From: Bacillus thuringiensis
GTDB taxonomy: Bacteria; Bacillota; Bacilli; Bacillales; Bacillaceae_G
Reading direction: 5' to 3'
Assembly: GCF_001182785.1 (NCBI RefSeq)
Contig: NZ_CP012099.1
Coordinates: 928,501-992,500, forward strand
DNA: 64,000 nt
The position numbers and the translations under genes were made by a program. The notes under the pieces are model-generated. The model searched no databases and was not told where the DNA came from. It saw only the letters and a list, made by a program, of their open reading frames with translations. Positions 41,001 through 48,854 of the stretch are shown in pieces; position 1 is the stretch's first letter; every line of letters starts with the position of its first letter.

Positions 41001-41134
41001 AAAGGATCATCAGCAGTTCAATTGGATTAATAATTACGGTCATACTATTAAATGGAGTAAATGTTTCAACGGACCAATCAGAGGTCAATACAACAAGTGT
41101 TATACAATATACGCATGGAGAGCCGTGGGGCTGA
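40997..41134 (+). CDS. Phr-type pheromone precursor
   Basis: 45 residues beginning inside the rap stop codon (ATGA overlap). Basic N-terminus and export signal (MKRIISSSIGLIITVILLNG), then a hydrophilic C-terminal part ending TTSVIQYTHGEPWG. In known Phr peptides the mature signal is the last five or six residues or close to them, so HGEPWG or EPWG-containing peptides are candidates. Position and design leave little doubt about the class, though the exact peptide is inferred. Confidence 0.82.
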   Translation: MKRIISSSIGLIITVILLNGVNVSTDQSEVNTTSVIQYTHGEPWG

Positions 41135-41195
41135 TGAAATATTGAAGTATAAAGAGTTGTTATATCAAAGGATTATTACCGAAGAAGAGTTCTAA
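41115..41195 (+). pseudogene. SHOCT-domain remnant overlapping phr
   Basis: In the +1 frame relative to phr: ADEILKYKELLYQRIITEEE, the core of a SHOCT (short C-terminal oligomerisation) domain, then a stop where relatives continue ..AKKKQLL; the DNA after the stop still reads VKKK and LLG. It may be a broken tail of an ancestral longer phr-linked gene. Confidence 0.4.
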
Positions 41196-41228
41196 GTGAA
41201 GAAAAAGTAATTATTAGGTATATAGATG

Positions 41229-41253
41229 AAACGCTCAAATGAGCGTTTTTTTA
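41229..41253 (+). terminator. Terminator of the rap-phr unit
   Basis: AACGCTCA-AA-TGAGCGTT followed by TTTTTT. Confidence 0.85.
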
Positions 41254-41437
41254 TTTATATATTCGCAAGTAAAACAACATAATATTACTATGAATCCTTA
41301 TAACAATATGAATTTTTGCATATTTTAAAATTCAATATATCCATCAAAAACTTTTAATTGTATAATATATTTTGTCATATTTTTAGATTTTTCGACATAA
41401 ACCAACAAAAATAGAGAATGTATTGGGAGAAGACATT

Positions 41438-43171
41438 ATGTATACAAAACTATTAAAATCAATTACATCATTATCACTTATTGGTGGTGCGTTGTTATAT
41501 ACAAATGGCAGCGATGTGAAAGCTGCTGAAGTGGGTGTTTTTTCTGATGTACCGACATCACATTGGTCATATCCTGCGATTAAAGATTTAGCGAGTAAGA
41601 ATATTATTTCCGGTTATGGAAATGGGATATTTGGTTTTGGAGATGTTGCGACAAGGGAGCAAGTTGCGGCTTTAATTTATCGAGTGTTAGTACCGAATAA
41701 ACAAGGCGGTTCGTTTAGTAATAATGGAACTCGTTACGTATTAAAGGATGGATCTACGTTTAAAAATCCTTACGGTGATATTAATCAAAGTTCTACAATG
41801 TTCCCAGAAGAGGTATTAACTTTAACGAATTTAGGAGTTTTTAAAGGTGATGAAAACGGCCAGTTTAGACCGAAAGCTTCTGTGAGTCGTGCGGAAATGG
41901 CACAAATTCTTACAAATGCTTTCCATCTTGCGGCTAAACAAAAACATACCTTTAAGGATGTTCCAAATCCATTTTGGGCAGAAAATGCAATTAGTGCGGT
42001 GCAGTCAAATGGAATCGCAGATGGCACAGGGAACGGGAATTTTGAACCGTATGGTACAGTAACACGTGAACAGTATGCGCAGTTTTTATATAAAACTTTG
42101 AAGTATAAAAATGCTGATGTGAAAGACACAGGAGATGCGGCATTATTAACAGCTTTTAAAGAGGAAGTACAAAAGCGTATTAATACGTATGAAACGACTA
42201 TTACACTTCCATATAAAACGAAAAATAATAATACAGACGAAGTGATGAATACACTTTTTAACGCATATAAAGAAGTTGCAAGTAAAAATGAGTATACAAA
42301 TTATAATAGATCGAATGTTTCATATGGACTTTCTGGATCACCTGGAAATTATACATTTACGCTTAAGATTACATATCGTGAAACGAAAGAACAGACGGAA
42401 TATGTCATGAAACAAGCGAAAGCAATCGTTTCTTCTATTACTCAAATTGGAATGGATGATCACGAAAAAGTGAAGGCGATTCATGATTACGTAGTAAAAC
42501 ATGTTTCTTATGATACGTCTTATAAAGCTTACACAGCATATGAAGCACTTGTAAATCGTTCTGCGGTTTGCCAAGGTTACGCACTATTAACTTATCAATT
42601 ATTAAAGGAAGCAGGAATTGAAAATCATTTCGTGACAGGAACTGGGGACGGACAACCTCATGCTTGGAATTTAGTGAAAATCGAAAACAAATGGTATCAC
42701 CTTGATACAACATTCGATGATCCGGTTCCAGATGAGCAGGGCCGCGTAACGTATTCGTATTTCAATTTATCAGATGAACAAATCGCAAGAAATCATGAGT
42801 GGAATCGCGGAGACTATCCGCAAGCTACAACAAATTATTATAGTACACTGACAAACAAAATTGCGGCAGGTAGTACGAAAACGCCTGCATATCAGCAAAT
42901 ATTAAAAGATACAAAGTTAAACTATTTAGGAAATGAATATATCGTAAACAACTATACTGAATTAAAAAATAAAATGCAGCAGCGTTATAGTGCGAAACCA
43001 GAGAAAATTGAAGTGCTGTACAAGCAATCAATGAATGGTGCACTGCAAGATGTGAAAAAGGCAATTGGCGAAATCGATTATCCGCAAGGGGCAAATCGAG
43101 TTTCTTATAAAGCGGAGCCTTACAATTCGAAAGAAGGGTATTCTTTAGTGACAATTACGTTTACGTATTAA
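41438..43171 (+). CDS. S-layer-homology transglutaminase-like surface protein
   Basis: 577 residues from the ATG at 41438 (GGGAGAAG upstream). Signal peptide to ~30 (VKAAEVG), three SLH domains (about 33-90, 110-165, 170-225: FSDVPTSHWSYPAIKDL, FKDVPNPFWAENAI) that bind pyruvylated wall polysaccharide, then a transglutaminase-like cysteine protease fold: Cys378 in NRSAVCQGYALL, His408 in GQPHAWNLV, Asp423 in YHLDTTFDDP. The full catalytic triad is present. Expected to be anchored on the cell surface and to crosslink or cleave wall-linked proteins. Followed by a terminator. Confidence 0.9.
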   Translation: MYTKLLKSITSLSLIGGALLYTNGSDVKAAEVGVFSDVPTSHWSYPAIKDLASKNIISGYGNGIFGFGDVATREQVAALIYRVLVPNKQGGSFSNNGTRYVLKDGSTFKNPYGDINQSSTMFPEEVLTLTNLGVFKGDENGQFRPKASVSRAEMAQILTNAFHLAAKQKHTFKDVPNPFWAENAISAVQSNGIADGTGNGNFEPYGTVTREQYAQFLYKTLKYKNADVKDTGDAALLTAFKEEVQKRINTYETTITLPYKTKNNNTDEVMNTLFNAYKEVASKNEYTNYNRSNVSYGLSGSPGNYTFTLKITYRETKEQTEYVMKQAKAIVSSITQIGMDDHEKVKAIHDYVVKHVSYDTSYKAYTAYEALVNRSAVCQGYALLTYQLLKEAGIENHFVTGTGDGQPHAWNLVKIENKWYHLDTTFDDPVPDEQGRVTYSYFNLSDEQIARNHEWNRGDYPQATTNYYSTLTNKIAAGSTKTPAYQQILKDTKLNYLGNEYIVNNYTELKNKMQQRYSAKPEKIEVLYKQSMNGALQDVKKAIGEIDYPQGANRVSYKAEPYNSKEGYSLVTITFTY

Positions 43172-43177
43172 GAATGA

Positions 43178-43209
43178 GAAAAAGCATCTGTTTCAGATGC
43201 TTTTTTTTA
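43178..43209 (+). terminator. Terminator of the SLH gene
   Basis: AAAAAGCATCTG and CAGATGCTTTTT with a T run. Confidence 0.85.
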
Positions 43210-43296
43210 TTATATTGATTCGACAAAATATGACAGGTGAAAGCGGATTGGTCTGTTATGATAATTTTTGAAATTTTACATTTTGGAGGATTAATC

Positions 43297-43941
43297 ATGA
43301 ATAAAAAGAAGATTTTCGCTGCGTTAATAGGAATTGTAGCCTTATTTATAATTATTAATGTAGTTGTTACGAAAGAGAAAACGACATCAACCAGTGAAAA
43401 AATGTACTCTGAGAAAGAATATAATAAATTAGTAGATGAACATTTTGAAGAGACGCAAAAGTTGAAAAGTGATATGAGTGTGTTAGAAACTGAAAAAAAA
43501 TCTCTTGATGAGCAAGTGAAGAAGTTAAAAGATGAGTTAGCGAAAAAAGAGCAACAAGTAGCGCAGCAGCCGGTTCAACAAGAACAACCAAAGCAAGAAC
43601 CACAACAACCAGCACCAGCGCAACAGCCGGAAAAGAAAGAAGAGCCAAAACCGGAACAACCTACTGGAGCATTCGAAAACCCTATGAAAAGCATAAACAA
43701 AACAGATGCAATGAACAAAGTGAAAGAAAAAGCGAAGCAAGACTTCCAAGATGACTATATGACACAAAACTTTGTTGCGGAGGAACAATCAAAAGCATTT
43801 GATTTCTTAAACGGAGTAGAGATTAAATCACAAGAAGAATTGAACGTGATGAAGAAGGCATTGGGAGATTTTCCTAACGACTTTATGACCGCGAAGTTTG
43901 TTTATGAAGAGCAAATGAAGGCGAAGAATAAGCAAGGGTAA
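43297..43941 (+). CDS. Membrane-anchored coiled-coil protein with Pro/Gln-rich linker and internal repeat
   Basis: 214 residues from the ATG at 43297 (TTGGAGGA upstream). Membrane anchor (KIFAALIGIVALFIIINVVV), a coiled coil (residues ~45-92, rich in K/E/L), a PQ/KE-rich spacer (PVQQEQPKQEPQQPAPAQQP), and two copies of a ~30-residue motif: DFQDDYMTQNFVAEEQSKAF and DFPNDFMTAKFVYEEQMKA. The design suggests a spacer that displays a repeated helical motif outside the membrane. No family recognised. Confidence 0.72.
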   Translation: MNKKKIFAALIGIVALFIIINVVVTKEKTTSTSEKMYSEKEYNKLVDEHFEETQKLKSDMSVLETEKKSLDEQVKKLKDELAKKEQQVAQQPVQQEQPKQEPQQPAPAQQPEKKEEPKPEQPTGAFENPMKSINKTDAMNKVKEKAKQDFQDDYMTQNFVAEEQSKAFDFLNGVEIKSQEELNVMKKALGDFPNDFMTAKFVYEEQMKAKNKQG

Positions 43942-43945
43942 AACA

Positions 43946-43980
43946 AAAACGCTATCTTTTAAAAAGGTAGCGTTTTTGTT
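43946..43980 (+). terminator. Terminator
   Basis: AAAAACGCTA(TC)T and AGGTAGCGTTTTTG stem with T run. Confidence 0.8.
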
Positions 43981-44005
43981 TTGGGTTATAAAGTTATTCC
44001 TACAT

Positions 44006-44061
44006 TTGACATGTACAGTCTGACTGTATAAAATGAAACTATTCAGTTGAACTATATAGTT
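44006..44061 (+). promoter_or_regulatory. padR promoter with operator palindromes
   Basis: TTGACA (44006-44011) and TAAAAT (44029-44034) are 17 bases apart; the dyad TACAGT-CTG-ACTGTA sits in the spacer. A second perfect palindrome AACTATATAGTT (44050-44061) covers the likely start region. This layout fits autorepression by PadR. Confidence 0.65.
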
Positions 44062-44095
44062 TAGCTATATACTTATCGTTACATTGGAGGTCTTT

Positions 44096-44410
44096 ATGAA
44101 TAGAGATAAAAATTTACCATTAACGGAAACAACGTATTACGTTCTTTTAGCTTTATTAGAACCAGCCCATGGTTATTTAATTATGCAAAAGGTAGAGGAA
44201 CTGAGTAATCATCAAGTGAAAATCGCAGCGGGTACACTGTATGGCGCGGTTGAAAATTTATTAAAACAAGGATTAATAGAATCAGTAAAAAGTGAAGATA
44301 AACGAAGAAAAGTGTATGTCATTACGGAACGAGGGAAAGAAGTATTACACTTAGACTTTATGAGAATGCAGCATATTATTGCGGTTACAAAAAGTTTATT
44401 ACACGTATAG
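44096..44410 (+). CDS. PadR-family transcriptional regulator
   Basis: 104 residues from the ATG at 44096 (TGGAGG upstream). The PadR winged helix fills the protein: LTETTYYVLLALLEPAHGYL, then IAAGTLYGAVENLLKQGLIE and DKRRKVYVITERGKEVL. It is followed after 16 bases by a DUF2812 gene, a standard pairing in Firmicutes. It probably represses its own operon through the palindromes at 44014 and 44050. Confidence 0.92.
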   Translation: MNRDKNLPLTETTYYVLLALLEPAHGYLIMQKVEELSNHQVKIAAGTLYGAVENLLKQGLIESVKSEDKRRKVYVITERGKEVLHLDFMRMQHIIAVTKSLLHV

Positions 44411-44426
44411 TTAGGGGGAAATGATG

Positions 44427-45035
44427 ATGTGGAGATTGAAATTCTTTTTAGATTTTGAGAAAGAGGAAAAATGGTTAGAAGAGATGGCTTGGAAAGGTTA
44501 TCAACTAGAAAGTAATACATTTGGTTATACATTTAGATATACAGAACCGGAAGATGCGACGATTAAAATAGACCATAGAGTATTTAGTAGAAAAAGTGAT
44601 TTTATTAATTACTGCACATTATTTGAAGATAGTGGCTGGGAGCATATAGCTGGTAATCGGTGGTCAGGTACGCAATATTTTAAAAAGGTAGATGAAGAAA
44701 GTGAAGATGACATTTTTTCAGATCCAATGTCACGGGCAGGGAAGTATAAGCGTCTATCTAAAACATTTTTAGAATTAGCAATCTGTTATTTGCCGATATT
44801 ATTTTTATTTATGTATAGTAATACAATGAATTTAGGAGCCTTTGTAAATCCGAAAGAACTATACTTGACGCCAGGATTATGGGATAAGCAAGGTGTATCA
44901 TTTCTATGGTCATTCTTATTTGAAACGCCATTTGCATTAATGAGAGGACTTTTTTTGACATTTATCCCCGTTGCGACATGTATGTTTTTCGTTTGCTCGT
45001 ATAAAGCGAATCGATTGTATGAAGAGAGAAGATGA
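44427..45035 (+). CDS. DUF2812 membrane protein
   Basis: 202 residues. The N-terminal DUF2812 domain (residues 5-90: FFLDFEKEEKWLEEMAWKGY; YKFEKSE-like WEHIAGNRWSGTQYF) precedes two or three membrane helices. Three ATG codons stand in a row; the third, at 44427, has the best distance from AGGGGG. Cotranscribed with padR. DUF2812 proteins accompany PadR regulators widely, and their role is not known to me. Confidence 0.88.
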   Translation: MWRLKFFLDFEKEEKWLEEMAWKGYQLESNTFGYTFRYTEPEDATIKIDHRVFSRKSDFINYCTLFEDSGWEHIAGNRWSGTQYFKKVDEESEDDIFSDPMSRAGKYKRLSKTFLELAICYLPILFLFMYSNTMNLGAFVNPKELYLTPGLWDKQGVSFLWSFLFETPFALMRGLFLTFIPVATCMFFVCSYKANRLYEERR

Positions 45036-45047
45036 TAGGAGAAATCC

Positions 45048-45078
45048 CCTTAAAGTAGATGCTTTGAGGGTTTTTTAA
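45048..45078 (+). terminator. Terminator of the padR operon
   Basis: CCCCTTAAAG and CTTTGAGGGT with TTTTT after it. Confidence 0.75.
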
Positions 45079-45169
45079 TGTATAAATAGGGAATTTGGTA
45101 ATCATTAGCATTAATTCCTTTTTGTTTATGTTTAAATATGATATCATTTTGATAATATTCCTTAGGAGG

Positions 45170-45331
45170 ATGATTATCATTAATATACTTTTAGGTATTA
45201 TTGGAGCAATTGTTTTACTTGCCTTTGTTATCCATCCAGGAGTCCCAGACAAACGTGTCCCTCTACAAAATAAACTTGCAGTAATCCTTCCATTGATTGT
45301 TATAGCCGGTTTAATTTCTTTATATATATAA
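45170..45331 (+). CDS. 53-residue membrane hypothetical with unusual start region
   Basis: Two hydrophobic helices (INILLGIIGAIVLLAFVI; AVILPLIVIAGLISLYI) around a short loop (HPGVPDKRVPLQNKL). The AGGAGG site at 45164-45169 directly abuts the ATG at 45170, which is too close for normal initiation, while ATT at 45179 lies nine bases away; an AUU start or an upstream ATG at 45095 are alternatives. Protein is plausible, start uncertain. Confidence 0.6.
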   Translation: MIIINILLGIIGAIVLLAFVIHPGVPDKRVPLQNKLAVILPLIVIAGLISLYI

Positions 45332-45387
45332 TTAAAACAAGAATAACATTAAGATAGGTAGAGAAGTATATATCTGCTTTTCTACCT

Positions 45388-45468
45388 ATGCGTAGTTTAA
45401 TAAAAATGCTCATCAACATTTTCACTACTATTGTTCTTTTGTTAATTGCTGCATGGACTACAAAATGA
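45388..45468 (+). CDS. 26-residue hydrophobic peptide behind a hairpin
   Basis: MRSLIKMLINIFTTIVLLLI and a polar end AAWTTK. It has no clear ribosome site of its own: the 12-bp hairpin ATAGGTAGAGAA/TTTTCTACCTAT occupies the upstream region and ends at the start codon. Such small single-span peptides can be type I toxin-like, but the evidence is thin and this may be chance. Confidence 0.25.
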   Translation: MRSLIKMLINIFTTIVLLLIAAWTTK

Positions 45469-45492
45469 ACTAATACAGAGGGCCAGCATAAA

Positions 45493-45630
45493 TAAATTAT
45501 TGTATTTCTCAATAAATAAAACAACTTAACGTGGTAAAATAATAGTTGGACGGGAGTCCAATACATATTATTAAAATTAAGATGGTTCAAGTCGGAGGAA
45601 GGCACCTTAGGGTGTCTATTCTTTTTTATA
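45493..45630 (-). repeat. Family-B repeat, full copy in reverse orientation
   Basis: Reverse complement of the copy at 19857: AACAACTTAACGTGGTAAAA, TTGGACGGGAGTCCAA, TTAAGATGGTTCAAGTCGGA and AAGGCACCTTAGGGTGTC are all present. Confidence 0.72.
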
Positions 45631-45765
45631 AAAAGAAAATTGTACGTTTAGACGCATTTTAAATACAAAATAACCGATTCCTTATATGTTAAGAAACCGG
45701 TTATGTATTTCCCTACTTTTTTTAGGGGCTTTTTCTTGTAATGGTCTTAAATGATTGATTTAAGG

Positions 45766-45885
45766 TTATAAACTTAAATCATGAATAAAAGATAGAGTAA
45801 AAACTATATAAGAAATAAATGTCACGAAAACAAGAAAACATATAAACTGAGAATTAGATACATATTGTTCTATTCTTTTTTTCAT
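45766..45885 (-). CDS. 39-residue single-span protein coupled to the anti-sigma gene
   Basis: ATG at 45885, one base after the anti-sigma stop (TAACATG). Basic start (MKKRIEQYVSNSQ) and one hydrophobic helix (FICFLVFVTFISYIVFTLSF). Translational coupling would explain the lack of a separate ribosome site. No homologue recognised. Confidence 0.45.
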   Translation of the reverse strand: MKKRIEQYVSNSQFICFLVFVTFISYIVFTLSFIHDLSL

Positions 45886-45886
45886 G

Positions 45887-46864
45887 TTAATTTGTATTCT
45901 TTTGCAAATGTGAAGTATCAATTGGGATCTGAGCTTTCCAAGATCCAATTACTTTTCCAATTCTAGTTATATTTACGTCTAAAGTGAGGGGCTGTTTAAA
46001 AACGTCTTTTTCTTCAGTCGTTATAACAAATGTAGAAACACCTTCAGGTCTATCATTATCACGAATGCCTATTTCATCTAATTTTTTACCTGCTGCTATA
46101 AGTTCAAAAGGAAGACGATCATCTGAATCCTGGATAAATGATAGTCTCCCATCATCTTTAATCTCAGGGTTTTCCTCTTGTTGCCCATTAATTTTACCAT
46201 CACTTTGGAGATCTAATCCTGATGTATCAAATTCAAATGGTACTAAACTTCCGTCAGCTTTTTCCATTCTATAATGAACTGATATACGTGAATCTGCGAT
46301 AAATAATTCTTTGAGATGTACAGTAATACCTTGATCTGTAATTTTTTCATCAATAGGAATATATTTCCCGTTCTTCATCATATCTTGTACGACACCATTT
46401 TCATCTCTTATTCCTTCATTTACAACTTTATCATTTGTAATTGCATCAGAAAAATATGAAGCAACATTTGTAGCCGCTACTTGTACTTGTGGAATCATTG
46501 CTGTTGTGAAAAGTGCTGCTGCAGCTACTGCTGTATACATGAAACGTTTTGATTTTTTACTCATGTTTGTAAACATCCCCTTCTTTTGTTGCTTTTTGTG
46601 ATTTATATTAGAAACATTGTCTAACTTGGAACGACTTTCAAATGTTTTCCATGCTTGTTCTATATCAATTTTGATTTCTTGTGGTGAATTTGCAGATTCT
46701 TCATCTAGCATTACGTTTTCCCATTGATTTAATTTACTAATTTCTATTAATAAATCTTGGCATGCTTCACATGTATCTAGGTGCTTTGTGAATTCCTTTC
46801 TTATATCATGAGAAAGTTCTCCATCAATATATGTTTGAATAAACCCGATATCATAACATTTCAT
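45887..46864 (-). CDS. Anti-sigma factor with zinc-finger and DUF4179-like outer domain
   Basis: 325 residues. The N-terminal anti-sigma zinc finger (zf-HC2) has the H-x3-C-x2-C motif in HLDTCEACQDLL (residues ~29-40). A membrane helix lies at ~107-128 (FMYTAVAAAALFTTAMIP), and a ~200-residue extracellular beta domain resembling DUF4179 follows (GITVHLKELFIADSRISVHY). It would hold the adjacent ECF sigma at the membrane until a surface signal releases it. Three bases separate the two genes. Confidence 0.87.
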   Translation of the reverse strand: MKCYDIGFIQTYIDGELSHDIRKEFTKHLDTCEACQDLLIEISKLNQWENVMLDEESANSPQEIKIDIEQAWKTFESRSKLDNVSNINHKKQQKKGMFTNMSKKSKRFMYTAVAAAALFTTAMIPQVQVAATNVASYFSDAITNDKVVNEGIRDENGVVQDMMKNGKYIPIDEKITDQGITVHLKELFIADSRISVHYRMEKADGSLVPFEFDTSGLDLQSDGKINGQQEENPEIKDDGRLSFIQDSDDRLPFELIAAGKKLDEIGIRDNDRPEGVSTFVITTEEKDVFKQPLTLDVNITRIGKVIGSWKAQIPIDTSHLQKNTN

Positions 46865-46867
46865 TTG

Positions 46868-47398
46868 TTATGCCTCCTCCATTTGTTTATAAATCTTGCG
46901 AAATTTCATTTTGGCTCGGACTAATAATGTTCCAATAGAAGATATTTCAATTTGAAGTACTTCTGCAATTTCTTTATATTGAAAACCAGAGAATTTCATT
47001 AGTAAAAGGGTTCGTTCTCGATCATTCATTTTATTTAGTATCGTTTGGACCTTTGTAATTTCTTCTTTTCTTATCCAATCATCGTCTAATGATGAAACAT
47101 TTTGTACTTCATGGTATTGGATTTCTTTATCAATCTTCGCTTGTTGCCTTTTTTCAGATCGAAATTGGTTATAGGCTACATAAGTAGAAGATTTAATCAA
47201 CCATCCAGGTATGTTTTCAATTCCTTTCCAATCGCTACGATATAATTGTAAAAATACTTCTTGGGCTAACTCTTCAGCGATAGATTGATCTTTAACAATC
47301 CAGATGATTTGTTTCACAGCGTAAGCATAGTACTGCTTAAATAAATCTTCAAAGGTCATATCAGAAGCATGACTTTCTTCATTTTCTACGGTTAACAT
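46868..47398 (-). CDS. ECF-type RNA polymerase sigma factor
   Basis: 176 residues. Region 2 covers residues ~12-85 (FEDLFKQYYAYAVKQIIWIV; AEELAQEVFLQLYRSDW; IPGWLIKSSTYVAYNQFRSE), and region 4 lies at ~115-170 (LNKMNDRERTLLLMKFSGFQ; YKEIAEVLQIEISSIGTLLV). Followed immediately by its zinc-finger anti-sigma. The upstream region has a perfect 10-bp inverted repeat that may be part of an autoregulated promoter. Target stress unknown. Confidence 0.9.
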   Translation of the reverse strand: MLTVENEESHASDMTFEDLFKQYYAYAVKQIIWIVKDQSIAEELAQEVFLQLYRSDWKGIENIPGWLIKSSTYVAYNQFRSEKRQQAKIDKEIQYHEVQNVSSLDDDWIRKEEITKVQTILNKMNDRERTLLLMKFSGFQYKEIAEVLQIEISSIGTLLVRAKMKFRKIYKQMEEA

Positions 47399-47445
47399 GT
47401 TCGTTTAAACCTCACTTTCAATTTGATACCTGTATTATAGAGAAA

Positions 47446-47478
47446 CCAGAAAAACAGATTTTGTGACAGTTTTTCTGG
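47446..47478. promoter_or_regulatory. Inverted repeat upstream of the ECF sigma operon
   Basis: CCAGAAAAAC and GTTTTTCTGG (47446-47455, 47469-47478), with TATAAT on the minus strand nearby (CTCTATAATACAGG). It may be an operator or a hairpin in the leader. Confidence 0.45.
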
Positions 47479-47743
47479 ATATTTTTTTATATTTTTTATT
47501 ATGTACTAAAAAAGCATTCATCTGATTAAAAGATAAATGAAAACATAAAAACTATAACTCTTGCAGTAGTTGTCTATTAATGTACAAGAAAACAGTTAGT
47601 TTGTTGCCAAATTGCATTTAAACGTACGATTTTCTTTTTTCTAAATAAGAGTCTTGTCTTAAAGAAGATAAAAATTCAATGGATGATTACCATGAATATA
47701 TAGATAAAGTTCATCCATATATTTGTAGAAAGGAGGAATTCAA
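47479..47743. other. Divergent promoter region
   Basis: AT-rich, no ORF or repeat. The plus-strand hydrolase has a good AAAGGAGG at the end of this interval. Confidence 0.4.
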
Positions 47744-48652
47744 ATGAAGAGAGATGATAATAAGATTGGTCACTTTACATCTGAAAAAGGAAAGGAAGAC
47801 TTTCAAATTGCTTACGATGAATCAATGGCACTTCTTCCAAAACCTAACGATATGAAAGATATAAAAACGAAATATGGCACAATTCGTGCTTATTATTTTA
47901 CTAAAGAGGAAAACAAACATAAGGAACCAATACTCTTACTCCCTGGACGTGGTGCATCTACTCCAATGTGGGTACCAAATTTAGGAGGTCTAAGAGAAAA
48001 AAGGCCTGTTTACACGATAGATTTACTAGGTGAACCTGGGATGAGTGTGCAAACGAAGGTGATTGAAAACCAAAAACAACAAGCAGAATGGTTAAATGAA
48101 GTAATTGAAGGATTAGGTTTAGAAAGAGTGCATATCGTGGGTGTCTCCATTGGAGGTTGGACAACAATGAACTTGGCCAGATATAATCCTGATCATATTG
48201 CTACGGCTAGTTTATTAGATCCAGTCTTTGTATTTGCGCAAATATCCATAAAAATGATTCTGGCATCTATTCCAGCTTCCGTTCCTATTGTACCTAAGTT
48301 TTTAAGAGAAAAGATGTTAAGCTATGTTTCTGGAGGAGCGGAAACAAATGACGATGAGCCTATCGCTAAGTTAATCGAGTCGGGTATGCGTAACTATAAA
48401 CTGAAAACGCCAGCGCCTGATCTATTTAGTAAAGAGGACTTAAAAAGTATTGATATTCCAGTGCTTGCACTTATGGCTGAAAAAAGTACAATGCACAATT
48501 CGGTAAAAGCAGTTGAAATTGGAAAAAAATACGTTAAAGATATTGATATAGTTAATTGGAAAAATGCATCTCATGCAATCAATGGTGAGTTCTCTAACGA
48601 AGTTAATGCTAGAATCCTTGATTTTGTAGAAAAACATTCTAATGATAACTAA
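47744..48652 (+). CDS. Alpha/beta hydrolase
   Basis: 302 residues, no signal peptide. Fold elements: ILLLPGRGASTPMW (oxyanion region, residues ~64-77), nucleophile elbow VGVSIGGWT with Ser near 136, Asp in a strand after IDIPVLALMAEKST, and His in WKNASHAINGEFSN near 281. Typical cytoplasmic esterase/lipase-like protein of ~300 residues; substrate unknown. AAAGGAGG upstream and a strong terminator downstream. Confidence 0.88.
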   Translation: MKRDDNKIGHFTSEKGKEDFQIAYDESMALLPKPNDMKDIKTKYGTIRAYYFTKEENKHKEPILLLPGRGASTPMWVPNLGGLREKRPVYTIDLLGEPGMSVQTKVIENQKQQAEWLNEVIEGLGLERVHIVGVSIGGWTTMNLARYNPDHIATASLLDPVFVFAQISIKMILASIPASVPIVPKFLREKMLSYVSGGAETNDDEPIAKLIESGMRNYKLKTPAPDLFSKEDLKSIDIPVLALMAEKSTMHNSVKAVEIGKKYVKDIDIVNWKNASHAINGEFSNEVNARILDFVEKHSNDN

Positions 48653-48817
48653 GTTGAAAGTGGAAAATATGTTGTCATAACAACTTATAGCTATTTAGAA
48701 GATTTAGCTCATTTTTTATTTTGGTATATTTTAATTCTGCTATTTTCATGAATATGTATAATTACATAAAATTTCAGTGAAAAAGAGAGTATACTTTCGT
48801 ATTGTGTAATAAAGATA

Positions 48818-48850
48818 AAGCCCGCCTACGGAAATAGGCGGGCTTTTTTT
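48818..48850 (+). terminator. Strong terminator
   Basis: AAAGCCCGCCTA-CGGAAA-TAGGCGGGCTTT plus TTTT, 165 bases after the hydrolase stop. Confidence 0.88.
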
Positions 48851-48854
48851 ACTT

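Noticed and set aside
43537..43788. Leu/Phe-rich antisense frame in the coiled-coil gene
   Set aside because: Produced by the Lys/Glu/Gln-rich sense codons; not a real membrane protein.
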